A DNA stretch of 64,000 bases from Haliscomenobacter sp. GTDB lineage: Bacteria > Bacteroidota > Bacteroidia > Chitinophagales > Saprospiraceae. This document shows, one piece after another, positions 8,728 through 16,758 of this stretch; within the stretch, counting starts at the first letter, position 1; each line of letters starts with the position of its first letter. The stretch lies in the NCBI RefSeq assembly GCF_016718685.1, contig NZ_JADKCX010000001.1, positions 62,001 to 126,000 on the forward strand. Direction: 5' to 3'. The notes under the pieces are model-generated. The model saw only the letters and a list, made by a program, of their open reading frames with translations. It was not told the origin of the DNA and did not search any database. Position numbers and translations under genes: made by a program.

Positions 8728-10914
8728 TTATTGTCCAGGCTGGTAGGTTCGGTTGGCGCCTTTTTGGTAGTCTTCAGGGTAAAAAAGCACGTCCTTGAAT
8801 TTCCCTTCGGTGTACATTTTGGACTGATCATTAAAATGTGGAGAATTGGGGTTGCTGCTTTGTCCACCCGTAACAATTGATTTGGCTTTCAGCCGAGGCC
8901 CAAATTCTACTACAGCTACAAAACTATTCCCCACACTGCCGTAGCGTTTTTTGGTGCCGGGATAAGTACGGGCACCAAAAGCAGCCAATGAGCCCCAATG
9001 GGAGGAGGTGAAGGCTACGGGTAGGCTGGGTTTTTGATCGTCAAAAGTTTCTTTAATTTTCCCGGTCAGCCGTTGAAAACGATTGATTTCTCCCCAGGCT
9101 ACTTTCCAGGAACCAAAATCACGGGTCAGTTCATCCAAAACCAGATTGAGTTGTTTGATTTTTTCTTCGGCAGAACTGCTTTTGATGATGTGTTCGCTTA
9201 AACTCAAGGCATCGTTGGGCTCATCTGCGGGCAAGTGATAACGCGTGTAGCTCAACATTTTTTCCCCCCAATAAATGGCTAAAGTAGTTGCTGTTGACTC
9301 CAGGCTGTACTTGAAGTCCCATTGACGGAGCAGTTCGATGGCCTCATTCATGCGCGGTGTTTTTTCGCCACTTTGCTGATAGGCCTGAACCAAGGCCGGA
9401 ACTATGCTTTCAAAGCCAGGCAAATGAGGTTCGTAAGCTGCCTCGATAAGCCGATCCAGCGTGAAATCAGTAGCATCTTTGAGTACCCGCACCGCGTGAA
9501 CTCCCCGGTAATTTTCGGCATCAGGAGCCATGTAGGTCGGATATTTTTTAGGATCTGGACTTTGTGCGGCGGCAGCGGTGTAGGGCGTTGAATTGCAGTT
9601 TTGCAACCAGCCTGTACCGGGATTGAGCAATTGTACCGTTTCTTTTACGGGATGCAAACCTTGCCAGTCCGTGAGCGGATTGCTTCCATCTACGGGATTT
9701 TCCCAATCAAAACTGGGGTTGCGTCGGGGCATAAAGTTGCCGTGCCAATAAGCAATATTGCCTTTGCTGTCGGCAAAAACCGTGTTGTTGGAGGCATTAC
9801 CCCGCCAGTCCATCGCCTTGTTGTATTGTTTGTAGCCATTGGCTTTGGTGCGCAGAAAGGATTGTGCCAAGGCTTTGTACGGCTCATTCATCATGCTGAT
9901 GCTGATCCATTTGCCATCTTTTTCAGAAATAATCGGCCCGTGATGGGTATGGTAGGCATCAAATTCTTTTTGCTGCATGGCGTTGCCATCTTTGTACCAC
10001 AATTTGATTTTTTCGATGCGCAGGGGTTTGAGCGCATCGCCGTGGCGGTAGAAGGGTTTACCTTCCTTCCACTCAATGGTTTCGAGGTATTCATCCAGCA
10101 CGTCGGCAGCGCTGGACGTGTGCATCCAGCCACAGTTTTCATTAAAGCCCTGGTAAATAAAAAACTGCCCCCAGGTGACTGCGCCATACACATTGAGTCC
10201 TTGTTCACTGCGTACCTGCAATTCGCTGCGGAAGTAAAAGGTGGTATGCGGGTTAATGAGTAAAAGGGCATTGCCAGAGGCACTTTTGCCAGGGGCAATG
10301 GCAAAACCGTTGGAGCCTACGGGTTCCCATTCCCGCGCTTCCCGATCGGTTTTGATCCAGGAGGTAGAATGGTTTTTGGTGTAAAAAGCCTTGAGGCGTT
10401 CCACCGAAATGGCACTGATGTTGCCTCCAATACTACCTTCACTGAACATCAAGGGCATCCAGGGTTCAAAACGTTTGATCAAACGTGGCTTGACTTCCGG
10501 GTGGGAGTAGAGGTAATAATTGCAGCCATCGGCAAAGGCATGCAACAGTTTTTTCATCCAGGCCGGGCTTTTCAGGTAAATGTCCTTCACCCGATTGGTA
10601 TCCAAAAACAAACGGGCACGCAAATCTTGATAAAGATAAGCCTCACCTTCCACCTCAGCCATGCGGCCAATGGCGGTGATGTAATTGTCTTCAACCCGCC
10701 CAAAATCATCCTCACACTGGACATAGAGCATGCCAAAAATGGCATCGGCATCGGTTTTTCCGCTGACGTGCGGGATGTCCCATTTGTCGCGGGTAATGCT
10801 GATGCCCTGGGCTTGGGCTTTCCAGCGGGCAATTTCCGCCGCGCTGAAGGATTGGCTCCGAGCGCTACATATAGCGCTGAGCAGGAGTAAAACGAAAAGG
10901 TAAAATGGTTTCAT
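8728..10914 (-). CDS. Penicillin acylase family amidase (Ntn hydrolase), secreted
   Basis: The 728-residue precursor has a signal peptide (MKPFYLFVLLLLSAICSARSQ). The alpha-chain region contains DKWDIPHVSGKTDADAIFGMLY, the usual penicillin-amidase entry. The predicted autocatalytic site is Gly200-Ser201 in EPVGSNGFAIAPGKS, with Ser201 becoming the N-terminal nucleophile of the beta chain. LLINPHTTF and an Asn-containing FNENCGWMHTSS segment support the Ntn-hydrolase fold. The family includes beta-lactam acylases, N-acyl-homoserine-lactone acylases and aculeacin-type acylases, and the substrate cannot be decided here. It acts outside the cytoplasm. The gene is intact and convergent with the XRE-cupin gene. 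Confidence 0.92.
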   Translation of the reverse strand: MKPFYLFVLLLLSAICSARSQSFSAAEIARWKAQAQGISITRDKWDIPHVSGKTDADAIFGMLYVQCEDDFGRVEDNYITAIGRMAEVEGEAYLYQDLRARLFLDTNRVKDIYLKSPAWMKKLLHAFADGCNYYLYSHPEVKPRLIKRFEPWMPLMFSEGSIGGNISAISVERLKAFYTKNHSTSWIKTDREAREWEPVGSNGFAIAPGKSASGNALLLINPHTTFYFRSELQVRSEQGLNVYGAVTWGQFFIYQGFNENCGWMHTSSAADVLDEYLETIEWKEGKPFYRHGDALKPLRIEKIKLWYKDGNAMQQKEFDAYHTHHGPIISEKDGKWISISMMNEPYKALAQSFLRTKANGYKQYNKAMDWRGNASNNTVFADSKGNIAYWHGNFMPRRNPSFDWENPVDGSNPLTDWQGLHPVKETVQLLNPGTGWLQNCNSTPYTAAAAQSPDPKKYPTYMAPDAENYRGVHAVRVLKDATDFTLDRLIEAAYEPHLPGFESIVPALVQAYQQSGEKTPRMNEAIELLRQWDFKYSLESTATTLAIYWGEKMLSYTRYHLPADEPNDALSLSEHIIKSSSAEEKIKQLNLVLDELTRDFGSWKVAWGEINRFQRLTGKIKETFDDQKPSLPVAFTSSHWGSLAAFGARTYPGTKKRYGSVGNSFVAVVEFGPRLKAKSIVTGGQSSNPNSPHFNDQSKMYTEGKFKDVLFYPEDYQKGANRTYQPGQ

Positions 10915-10929
10915 GGCGGTAAGATTTGG

Positions 10930-11036
10930 AGGGTTCGTCGTTCGGGGGTCGAGGGTTGTTCGAAGGTTCGTCGTTCGAGGGTTCTCAAAAGCGGAGTACG
11001 ACCCCCGAACCTCGAACGACGAACCTTCGAACCCTA
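10930..11036. repeat. Inverted repeat of GGTTCG-type units between two hydrolase genes
   Basis: The left side (about 10930-10985) repeats GGTTCGTCGTTCGAGG-like units; the right side (11001-11036) is the complement (CCCCCGAACCTCGAACGACG). About 33 bases can pair. It fills almost the whole spacer between the M20 and penicillin-acylase genes. No gene is seen here. Confidence 0.8.
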
Positions 11037-11037
11037 T

Positions 11038-12484
11038 TTATTTCCGATAGTCCAGCGGTGGTTTCCGTGTTCCAATCAAACACTGGTATTTAAAATCCTT
11101 CCCAGTGCGTTCCTTCAATTCTGCCTTGGCTTTAATACAAGTTTCCGGTGCATTGAACAGGTCTATCGCGGTCAAGGCCATCGTTTTTGCGGCCACCATC
11201 ATTCCCTTTGCCCCGATTCCCGTGCCACCCGCAGCAACGGCTTGCCAGCTGTGTGCAGAAGTGCCCGGCACCCAGGTCGCAGTGCCCAGGCCTACAGTAG
11301 GTACCACCCAACTGATGTCGCCCACATCGGTAGAGCCGCTGTTGCGTTCTCCTTTTTGTTCAAAAGGCTGTACCACATTGGCAGATTCAATATTGACATT
11401 GTCGAGGTTGAGGGTTTTGACAATCTGCTCGGCAAATTGACGCTCTTCCGCAGTATAGGCTACGCCACCAACTGCGGAGAGGTTGCTGTGCATGATACGG
11501 GCCAAGGTTTCATTGGGCATAAGGTTATACACACCGTTGATCAGTTCGTATTCCATGCGTGTGCCCGTGCCCAACGCTGCACCTTCACCAGCTTTGACGA
11601 TGCGGTCAAAAATATCCTGGCTGGTTTTGGCATCTGGATGACGAGCGTAGTAATACACTTCGGCAAAAGCAGGCACAACGTTGGGGGCATCGCCGCCCCG
11701 GGTGATCACGTAATGAACGCGGGTATCTTCAGGGATGTGCTCGCGCATCATGTTGACCATGTAGTTCATGGCTTCTACGCCGTCGAGGGCCGAACGACCA
11801 CGATCGGGAGCCATGGCTGCGTGGGAAGCCTGGCCGTAAAAAGCGGAACTTGGCGGAGATGTTGGCCAGGGAAGAACTGGCCCGGGCGCTGTTTTCGCTA
11901 GCAGGATGCCAGTGGATGACCGCGTCGGCATCGTCAAACAAGCCAGCACGTACCATGTATTCTTTGCCGCCACCACCTTCTTCGGCCGGGGTACCATAAA
12001 AGCGGATGGTGCCCGATTTGCCACTTTTTTGCAGCCATTCCTTCACTGCTACTACTGCTGCCGCGGAGCCTGAACCAAACAAGTGGTGTCCACAGGCGTG
12101 GCCAGATTTCACCTCGGGGCGTTCCTGCCGGGTCGGCACGGCTGCCTGGGATACTCCGGGCAGGGCGTCAAATTCGCCAAGGATGCCAATGACGGGTTTG
12201 CCGGAACCAAAACTTGCCACGAATGCGGTGGGCATATCGGCTACTCCGGCTTCGACTTTGAATCCGGCTGCGCGTAGTTCGTCTTGCAGCAATTGGGAGC
12301 TTTTGGTTTCCTGGTACCCCAGTTCGGCCCAGTTCCAGATTTTCATGGCGACCTGGGTGTAATTGCCGGAGAGTTCATCCAGGCGTTTGAGGGTTTGGGC
12401 TTTTTCTTTGGAGAGGGGAGGGGTGGTTTGGGCAAAAAGACCCAGGCTACTCAATAGTAAAAGAAGACTAAATAATGACTTCAT
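11038..12484 (-). pseudogene. M20-family amidohydrolase (AbgB-like), split by one frameshift
   Basis: The joined product would be 481 residues, normal for secreted M20D amidohydrolases. A signal peptide (MKSLFSLLLLLSSLGLFAQ) comes first. Metal-site motifs follow: GEFDALPG, SGHACGHHLFGSGSA, and GTPAEEGGGGKEYM. The dimerisation lid and C-terminal metal-ligand region (GSTDVGDISWVVPT, PGTSAHSWQ) lie in a second frame. The shift is at an A5 run on the plus strand (11838-11842). Removing one A joins ISAKFRF to YGQASHAAMAPDRG, a canonical M20 junction. The 5' fragment spans 11843-12484 and the 3' fragment 11038-11838. The enzyme would hydrolyse an N-acyl amino acid or aminobenzoyl conjugate in the periplasm. 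Homopolymer error is as likely as genuine inactivation. Confidence 0.88.
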
Positions 12485-12932
12485 GCAATTTGGTTTTTTT
12501 CATACTGTTGGGGTATAAAGCTAGGGTTTTTTGGAGTTTTGTTGCAAAACGGGGCTAAACGTGCTAATAAATATTTTAAAATACTTACCCGTTGACTGTT
12601 GAATTCATAGGTAAGACGAAATACAAAATGCTAAATAAACATCATTAGTTCTTCAACTTGAGTTCAATTTTTTGTCAACAAATCGTCGAAATTTGACACC
12701 ATCGTATTAAAGGGAGTGCTTTTTGCTTTTCTACTTGAGTTCCTGTTTATTTAGCCCCAGGATTTGTGTTTTGCTGCCTTCAATGCAGTTCATTTCGCTT
12801 GCAAATTGTTTGGAAATAATTAAAAATGGGAAGACCAAAGAAAGGAGTGGCGGTATGAAAGGCAAAAAAAAATATTTAATTTGGTTGAAGATTCAAAATT
12901 AGAATCGTAAATTCTGTAGAAAACAAATCAAA
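12485..12932. other. 448-bp non-coding gap with a 12-bp inverted repeat
   Basis: No credible gene is seen. A perfect 12-bp inverted repeat (GCTAAATAAACA at 12630-12641, complement at 12744-12755) encloses two copies of ACTTGAGTTC. GGGGCTAAA at 12551-12559 is a further related piece. A ten-codon frame at 12826-12858 (MGRPKKGVAV) is too short to call. The region is AT-rich and probably holds promoters for both flanking genes. Confidence 0.5.
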
Positions 12933-13841
12933 ATGATTAAAACAACCTTTTCTTGTTGTCTTGTAAAAAACCTTAACACACCCTCCCTCCTCATCCTCGG
13001 CACCATCCAGGACGCGGGCTCACCCCACGCGGGCTGCACCAAAGACTGCTGCAAAGCCCTCTTCAAACACCCTGACCCCACGCGTATGGTCGTTTCTCTC
13101 GGCTTAATCGACCCCGAAAATCGCATGAACTGGCTGTTCGAAGCCACACCGGATTTACCCCGCCAAATGAAAATACTTAAGGAGCATTCCCCCTTTCGCA
13201 GTGAAGAAACACCCAACGGCATCTTTTTGACCCACGCCCATATCGGCCATTACAGTGGGCTAATGTACCTGGGGCGAGAAAGTATGAACGCCAAAGCCAC
13301 GCCCGTGTACGCCATGCCGCGCATGCGGGAATTTTTGGAAACCAACGGTCCATGGAGCCAGTTGCTCAGTTTGAAAAACATTGCCCTACAAACCCTCCAG
13401 GACCAGGAAAGCGTCCAGCTTTCATCGCAGCTCAGTGTAACACCACTCAAAGTGCCCCATCGCGATGAGTTTTCCGAAACGGTCGGTTTTCGCATCCAGG
13501 GCCCCAATAAGTCGGCTCTGTTTATTCCCGATATTGACAAATGGGAGCGCTGGTCTACGGACATTGTAACCGAAATCAAAAAGGTGGATTACGCTTTTTT
13601 GGACGCCACTTTTTACGACAATGCCGAACTGAACTACCGCAATATGGCCGAAATCCCGCACCCTTTTGTGGTGGAAAGTATGGAGCGCTTCAAAGCACTG
13701 CCACAGGAAGAGAAGAAAAAAATCTACTTCATCCACCTCAACCATACCAATCCTTTACTCAATTCCAAAAGTCCACAACTGAAAGCGCTGCGAAAAAATG
13801 GATTCCAGGTTGCTGAGTTCCAGCAAATTTTCCATCTTTAG
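12933..13841 (+). CDS. PqqB-like metallo-beta-lactamase-fold protein
   Basis: The 302-residue protein has the PqqB-type N-terminus (LLILGTIQDAGSPHAGCTKDCC), where paired Cys residues sit where PqqB carries its zinc-knuckle motif. The degenerate metal motif THAHIGHYSGL lies near residue 100, followed by LKVPHRDEFSETVGFRI and FIPDIDKW, and a C-terminal HLNHTNPLL. The fold is metallo-beta-lactamase, but HxHxDH is replaced by HAHIGH as in PqqB, so ordinary hydrolase activity is doubtful. No pqqA, C, D or E gene lies nearby, so PQQ synthesis is not supported. Twenty-four bases separate it from the sialate esterase gene downstream, so they may form one operon. No signal peptide is clear; it is probably cytoplasmic. 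Confidence 0.82.
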   Translation: MIKTTFSCCLVKNLNTPSLLILGTIQDAGSPHAGCTKDCCKALFKHPDPTRMVVSLGLIDPENRMNWLFEATPDLPRQMKILKEHSPFRSEETPNGIFLTHAHIGHYSGLMYLGRESMNAKATPVYAMPRMREFLETNGPWSQLLSLKNIALQTLQDQESVQLSSQLSVTPLKVPHRDEFSETVGFRIQGPNKSALFIPDIDKWERWSTDIVTEIKKVDYAFLDATFYDNAELNYRNMAEIPHPFVVESMERFKALPQEEKKKIYFIHLNHTNPLLNSKSPQLKALRKNGFQVAEFQQIFHL

Positions 13842-13865
13842 AGCTTATAAAAACATCAGCGCAGC

Positions 13866-15251
13866 ATGGTACCACGATTGATCAGTGTTCTTTTTTTGTT
13901 CTGCATCTTAGGACTTACCCAAACCACTTGGGCCAATGTGTCACTACCCTCCTTTTTTTCCGACCATATGGTTTTGCAACAAAACACAGCATTGAGCATT
14001 TGGGGCTGGGCCAAACCAGGCGAAAACATTGTGGTAAGTACCACTTGGAATACCCAATACAACGCAACAGCTAGCAACCAAGGCAGCTGGTCGGTGTTGA
14101 TCAAAACCCCAACAGGTAGCATGACGCCCTACGACATCAGCATCAAAGGCTACAATGAAATTTTGCTCAAAAACGTACTGATTGGCGAAGTCTGGCTCTG
14201 TTCCGGGCAATCCAATATGGAATGGTCGGCCAACAGTAAAATCAACAACGCCGAAGAAGAGATCAAACAAGCCAATTTCCCGGCGATCCGCTTCTTTTCG
14301 GTAGAACACCGCACTGCCCTTACCCAACAAATTGACCTGGAAGGCCAGTGGGTGGAATGCAGCCCGGCCACTATGCAAAACTTCAGCGCCATCGGTTATT
14401 TTTTTGCCCGCAAATTGCAGCAAGAACTGAAAATTCCCGTTGGGGTCATCAACTCCAGTTGGGGCGGTACCCCCGCCGAAACCTGGATGCCCGCAGAGGT
14501 CTTTGAACACGATGAAGTGATCAGTACGGCAGCCAAAAAACTGGAATCGGTACCTTGGGGGCCCGTGGAAATTGCCCGCATCTACAACGCCATGATCGAG
14601 CCCCTGACCAAATTCCGCATCGCCGGAGCCTTGTGGTATCAGGGCGAATCCAATGTGGGCACAGCCTATGCGTACAAAGCGACCATGACCGCGTTGATTA
14701 CCAGCTGGCGCAAAAAATGGGGCCTTGATTTCCCATTCTACTATTGCCAAATTGCGCCCTATCGGTATGGTAAACCCATGGAAGGTGCTGAACTCCGTGA
14801 TGCCCAACGCCGAACTTTGGACATACCCCAAACGGGTATGGTGGTCACCAGCGACATTGGGGATACTTCCGACATCCACCCACGCAACAAATTGGACGTG
14901 GGTTTAAGACTGGCCAATATGGCTTTGGGGCAGTACTACAGAATCGATACCCGGGTTGTTTCCGGTCCACTTTACAAAGATAGCCAGGTGCAGGGGCGGC
15001 ATATTTTGGTGTATTTTGACCACGCCGAAGGCTTAAATTGCAAAGGTGACCAACTCACTCATTTTGAAATTGCGGGGGAAGATGGAATATATCATCCCGC
15101 CGAGGCCAAAATCAAAAAAGACAACAGCGTCGAAGTTCAGTCTGATCAGGTAAAAAGACCCGTAGCGGTACGTTTTGCCTGGAGCAATACCGCAACGCCA
15201 AATTTGTTCAATGAAGCTGGGCTTCCGGCTTCTTGTTTTCGGTCGAATTGA
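13866..15251 (+). CDS. Sialate O-acetylesterase (SASA/SGNH family), secreted
   Basis: This 461-residue enzyme has a signal peptide (MVPRLISVLFLFCILGLTQTTWA). It carries SASA-family features: SDHMVLQQNTALSIWGWAKPGE near the N-terminus, the nucleophile motif CSGQSNMEW (Ser near 115), GVINSSWGGTPAETWMP (block with Gly/Asn oxyanion residues), LWYQGESN, and the catalytic SDIGDTSDIHPRNK with Asp-x-His. It would remove O-acetyl groups from sialic acids or from other acylated glycans outside the cytoplasm. It is preceded by the PqqB-like gene (24-base gap) and followed by the M24-like gene (40-base gap), all on the plus strand. The glycan substrate is not determined. Confidence 0.92.
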   Translation: MVPRLISVLFLFCILGLTQTTWANVSLPSFFSDHMVLQQNTALSIWGWAKPGENIVVSTTWNTQYNATASNQGSWSVLIKTPTGSMTPYDISIKGYNEILLKNVLIGEVWLCSGQSNMEWSANSKINNAEEEIKQANFPAIRFFSVEHRTALTQQIDLEGQWVECSPATMQNFSAIGYFFARKLQQELKIPVGVINSSWGGTPAETWMPAEVFEHDEVISTAAKKLESVPWGPVEIARIYNAMIEPLTKFRIAGALWYQGESNVGTAYAYKATMTALITSWRKKWGLDFPFYYCQIAPYRYGKPMEGAELRDAQRRTLDIPQTGMVVTSDIGDTSDIHPRNKLDVGLRLANMALGQYYRIDTRVVSGPLYKDSQVQGRHILVYFDHAEGLNCKGDQLTHFEIAGEDGIYHPAEAKIKKDNSVEVQSDQVKRPVAVRFAWSNTATPNLFNEAGLPASCFRSN

Positions 15252-15291
15252 AGTGAAATAATCATTATTTTGGCCGTTCAACCATCTGCAA

Positions 15292-16683
15292 ATGACCATT
15301 CAACACACCAGCGTTGAGCTGCCAGATTTTGGTATGCCTTACGCCGAACCCATCTTGAGCCCTGCCATTTATGAACGGCGTATCGAAAAACTGCGGCAAA
15401 AAATGCAAGCGCAGGCCTTGGATGTCGTGATCGTGTACGGCGACCGCGAGCACAATGCGAACACGACCTACCTCTGTGGCTACGATCCCCGCTTTGAAGA
15501 AAGCTTGCTGATTGTAGGCAAAACCGGGCTTCCTCACCTATTGCTGGGCAATGAGGGTTGGGGCTACGCGGAACTGGCTCCTTTGCCTGTAGAGCGGGTA
15601 CTCTTTCAGTCGCTTAGTTTGATGGGACAGGATCGTTTGTCGGGCGTTTCCCTGAACGATGCTTTGGCTGCCGCAGGAATAAATTCCGGGAGCAACATTG
15701 GTGTGGCTGGCTGGAAGTATTTTACCGCGGCGGAATTTCCTGAGCCGGAATATGCCTTCGAAACGCCTTCCTACTTGATCGATGCCTTGCGCAAAATCAG
15801 CGGCAACCCGCAACAGGTGCGCAATGCAAATGCCATTTTTATGAACCCCGAGGATGGCCTGCGCATTTTGAATGAAGCCGAACAATTGGCCATGTTCGAA
15901 TATGCGGCTTGCCATACTTCTTCGGGTTTGAAAAATGTCTTGTTCAAGATGCGCCCTGGCATGACGGAGATGGAGGCTACCACCCTCATGCAACTCAATG
16001 GCTTCCCTCTCGGGGCACACACCATGCTGAGCAATGGCCCCAGAGCGGCTTATGGCTTACCCAGCCCTTCCATGAACACCTTGAAAGTAGGTGAGCCGTT
16101 CACCATGTGCATGTGCCTCTGGGGCGGCTTGAATGCCCGCGCCGGATGGTTGGTACACGATGAGACGGAATTGCCAGAAGGGGTGAAAGATTACCTGCAA
16201 AAACTCGCCATTCCTTATTTTCGCGCCATCGTCAAGTGGTACGAACACATTGGGATTGGGGTGCCTGCGGGCGAATTGTACGAACTCATCCACGGCGAAA
16301 TTGGCGACCCCTTTTTTGGGGTGAAACTCAACCCAGGGCATTACATCCACATTGATGAGTGGGTACATTCTCCCGTGTTTAAGGGGTCGAAACTGCAATT
16401 CAAATCGGGAATGGCTTTACAAGTTGATGTGATTCCCGGCACTGGCACGGCCTACCACACCAGCAACATTGAAGATGGGATTGCACTGGCAGATGATGCA
16501 CTACGTTCAGAAATAGCACAGAAATTCCCCGAGATGTGGCAGCGGATTCAAGCACGGCGGAAGTTTATGGCCGAGGTGATTGGCATAAAATTGAAGCCGG
16601 AGGTACTGCCGTTTAGCAACATTCCGGCGTATTTGCCGCCGTATCTGTTGAGCCCTAAAAATGTTCTGCAAGTAAAACAGTAG
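15292..16683 (+). CDS. M24-family creatinase/aminopeptidase-like protein, probably metal-site deficient
   Basis: The 463-residue protein has the two-domain layout of M24 peptidases. The N-terminal creatinase-like domain is at about 1-190 (RREKLRQ-like RRIEKLRQKMQAQALDVVIVYG). The pita-bread domain is at about 200-440 (NEAEQLAMFEYAACHTSSG, FKMRPGMTEMEATTLM). The usual metal ligands are not where expected: the strand that normally reads D-x-G...D reads MCMCLWGGLNARAGWLVHDE. Later ligand positions are partly kept (HIDEW, LQVDVIPGTGT, SNIEDGIAL). It may therefore be a non-peptidase member or bind metal differently. No signal peptide is seen, so it is probably cytoplasmic. The gene is intact and ends before a bidirectional hairpin. 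Confidence 0.8.
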   Translation: MTIQHTSVELPDFGMPYAEPILSPAIYERRIEKLRQKMQAQALDVVIVYGDREHNANTTYLCGYDPRFEESLLIVGKTGLPHLLLGNEGWGYAELAPLPVERVLFQSLSLMGQDRLSGVSLNDALAAAGINSGSNIGVAGWKYFTAAEFPEPEYAFETPSYLIDALRKISGNPQQVRNANAIFMNPEDGLRILNEAEQLAMFEYAACHTSSGLKNVLFKMRPGMTEMEATTLMQLNGFPLGAHTMLSNGPRAAYGLPSPSMNTLKVGEPFTMCMCLWGGLNARAGWLVHDETELPEGVKDYLQKLAIPYFRAIVKWYEHIGIGVPAGELYELIHGEIGDPFFGVKLNPGHYIHIDEWVHSPVFKGSKLQFKSGMALQVDVIPGTGTAYHTSNIEDGIALADDALRSEIAQKFPEMWQRIQARRKFMAEVIGIKLKPEVLPFSNIPAYLPPYLLSPKNVLQVKQ

Positions 16684-16693
16684 CCCAAAAGCA

Positions 16694-16755
16694 GAAGAGA
16701 CGATTGCCACACTCCGCAGCAATCGTCTCTTCAACTTTTCAACCCGTCAACTTAG
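16694..16755. terminator. Bidirectional hairpin between convergent M24-like and lepB genes
   Basis: GAAGAGACGATTGC (16694-16707) pairs perfectly with GCAATCGTCTCTTC (16719-16732) around an 11-base loop. A TTCAAC-unit tract follows (16731-16755). It sits between two convergent genes, the expected place for a shared terminator. Confidence 0.65.
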
Positions 16756-16758
16756 CGC

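Noticed and set aside
9601..10263. 220-codon plus-strand frame opposite the penicillin-acylase gene.
   Set aside because: No motif or signal; it is antisense to a well-supported gene and shows the composition of a shadow frame.
12826..12858. Tiny frame MGRPKKGVAV resembling the N-terminus of DNA-binding or transposase-like proteins.
   Set aside because: Ten codons, no continuation in any frame, and no terminal repeats of an insertion sequence nearby.
12933..13841. A PQQ biosynthesis operon based on the PqqB-like gene.
   Set aside because: No pqqA, C, D or E homologue is adjacent.
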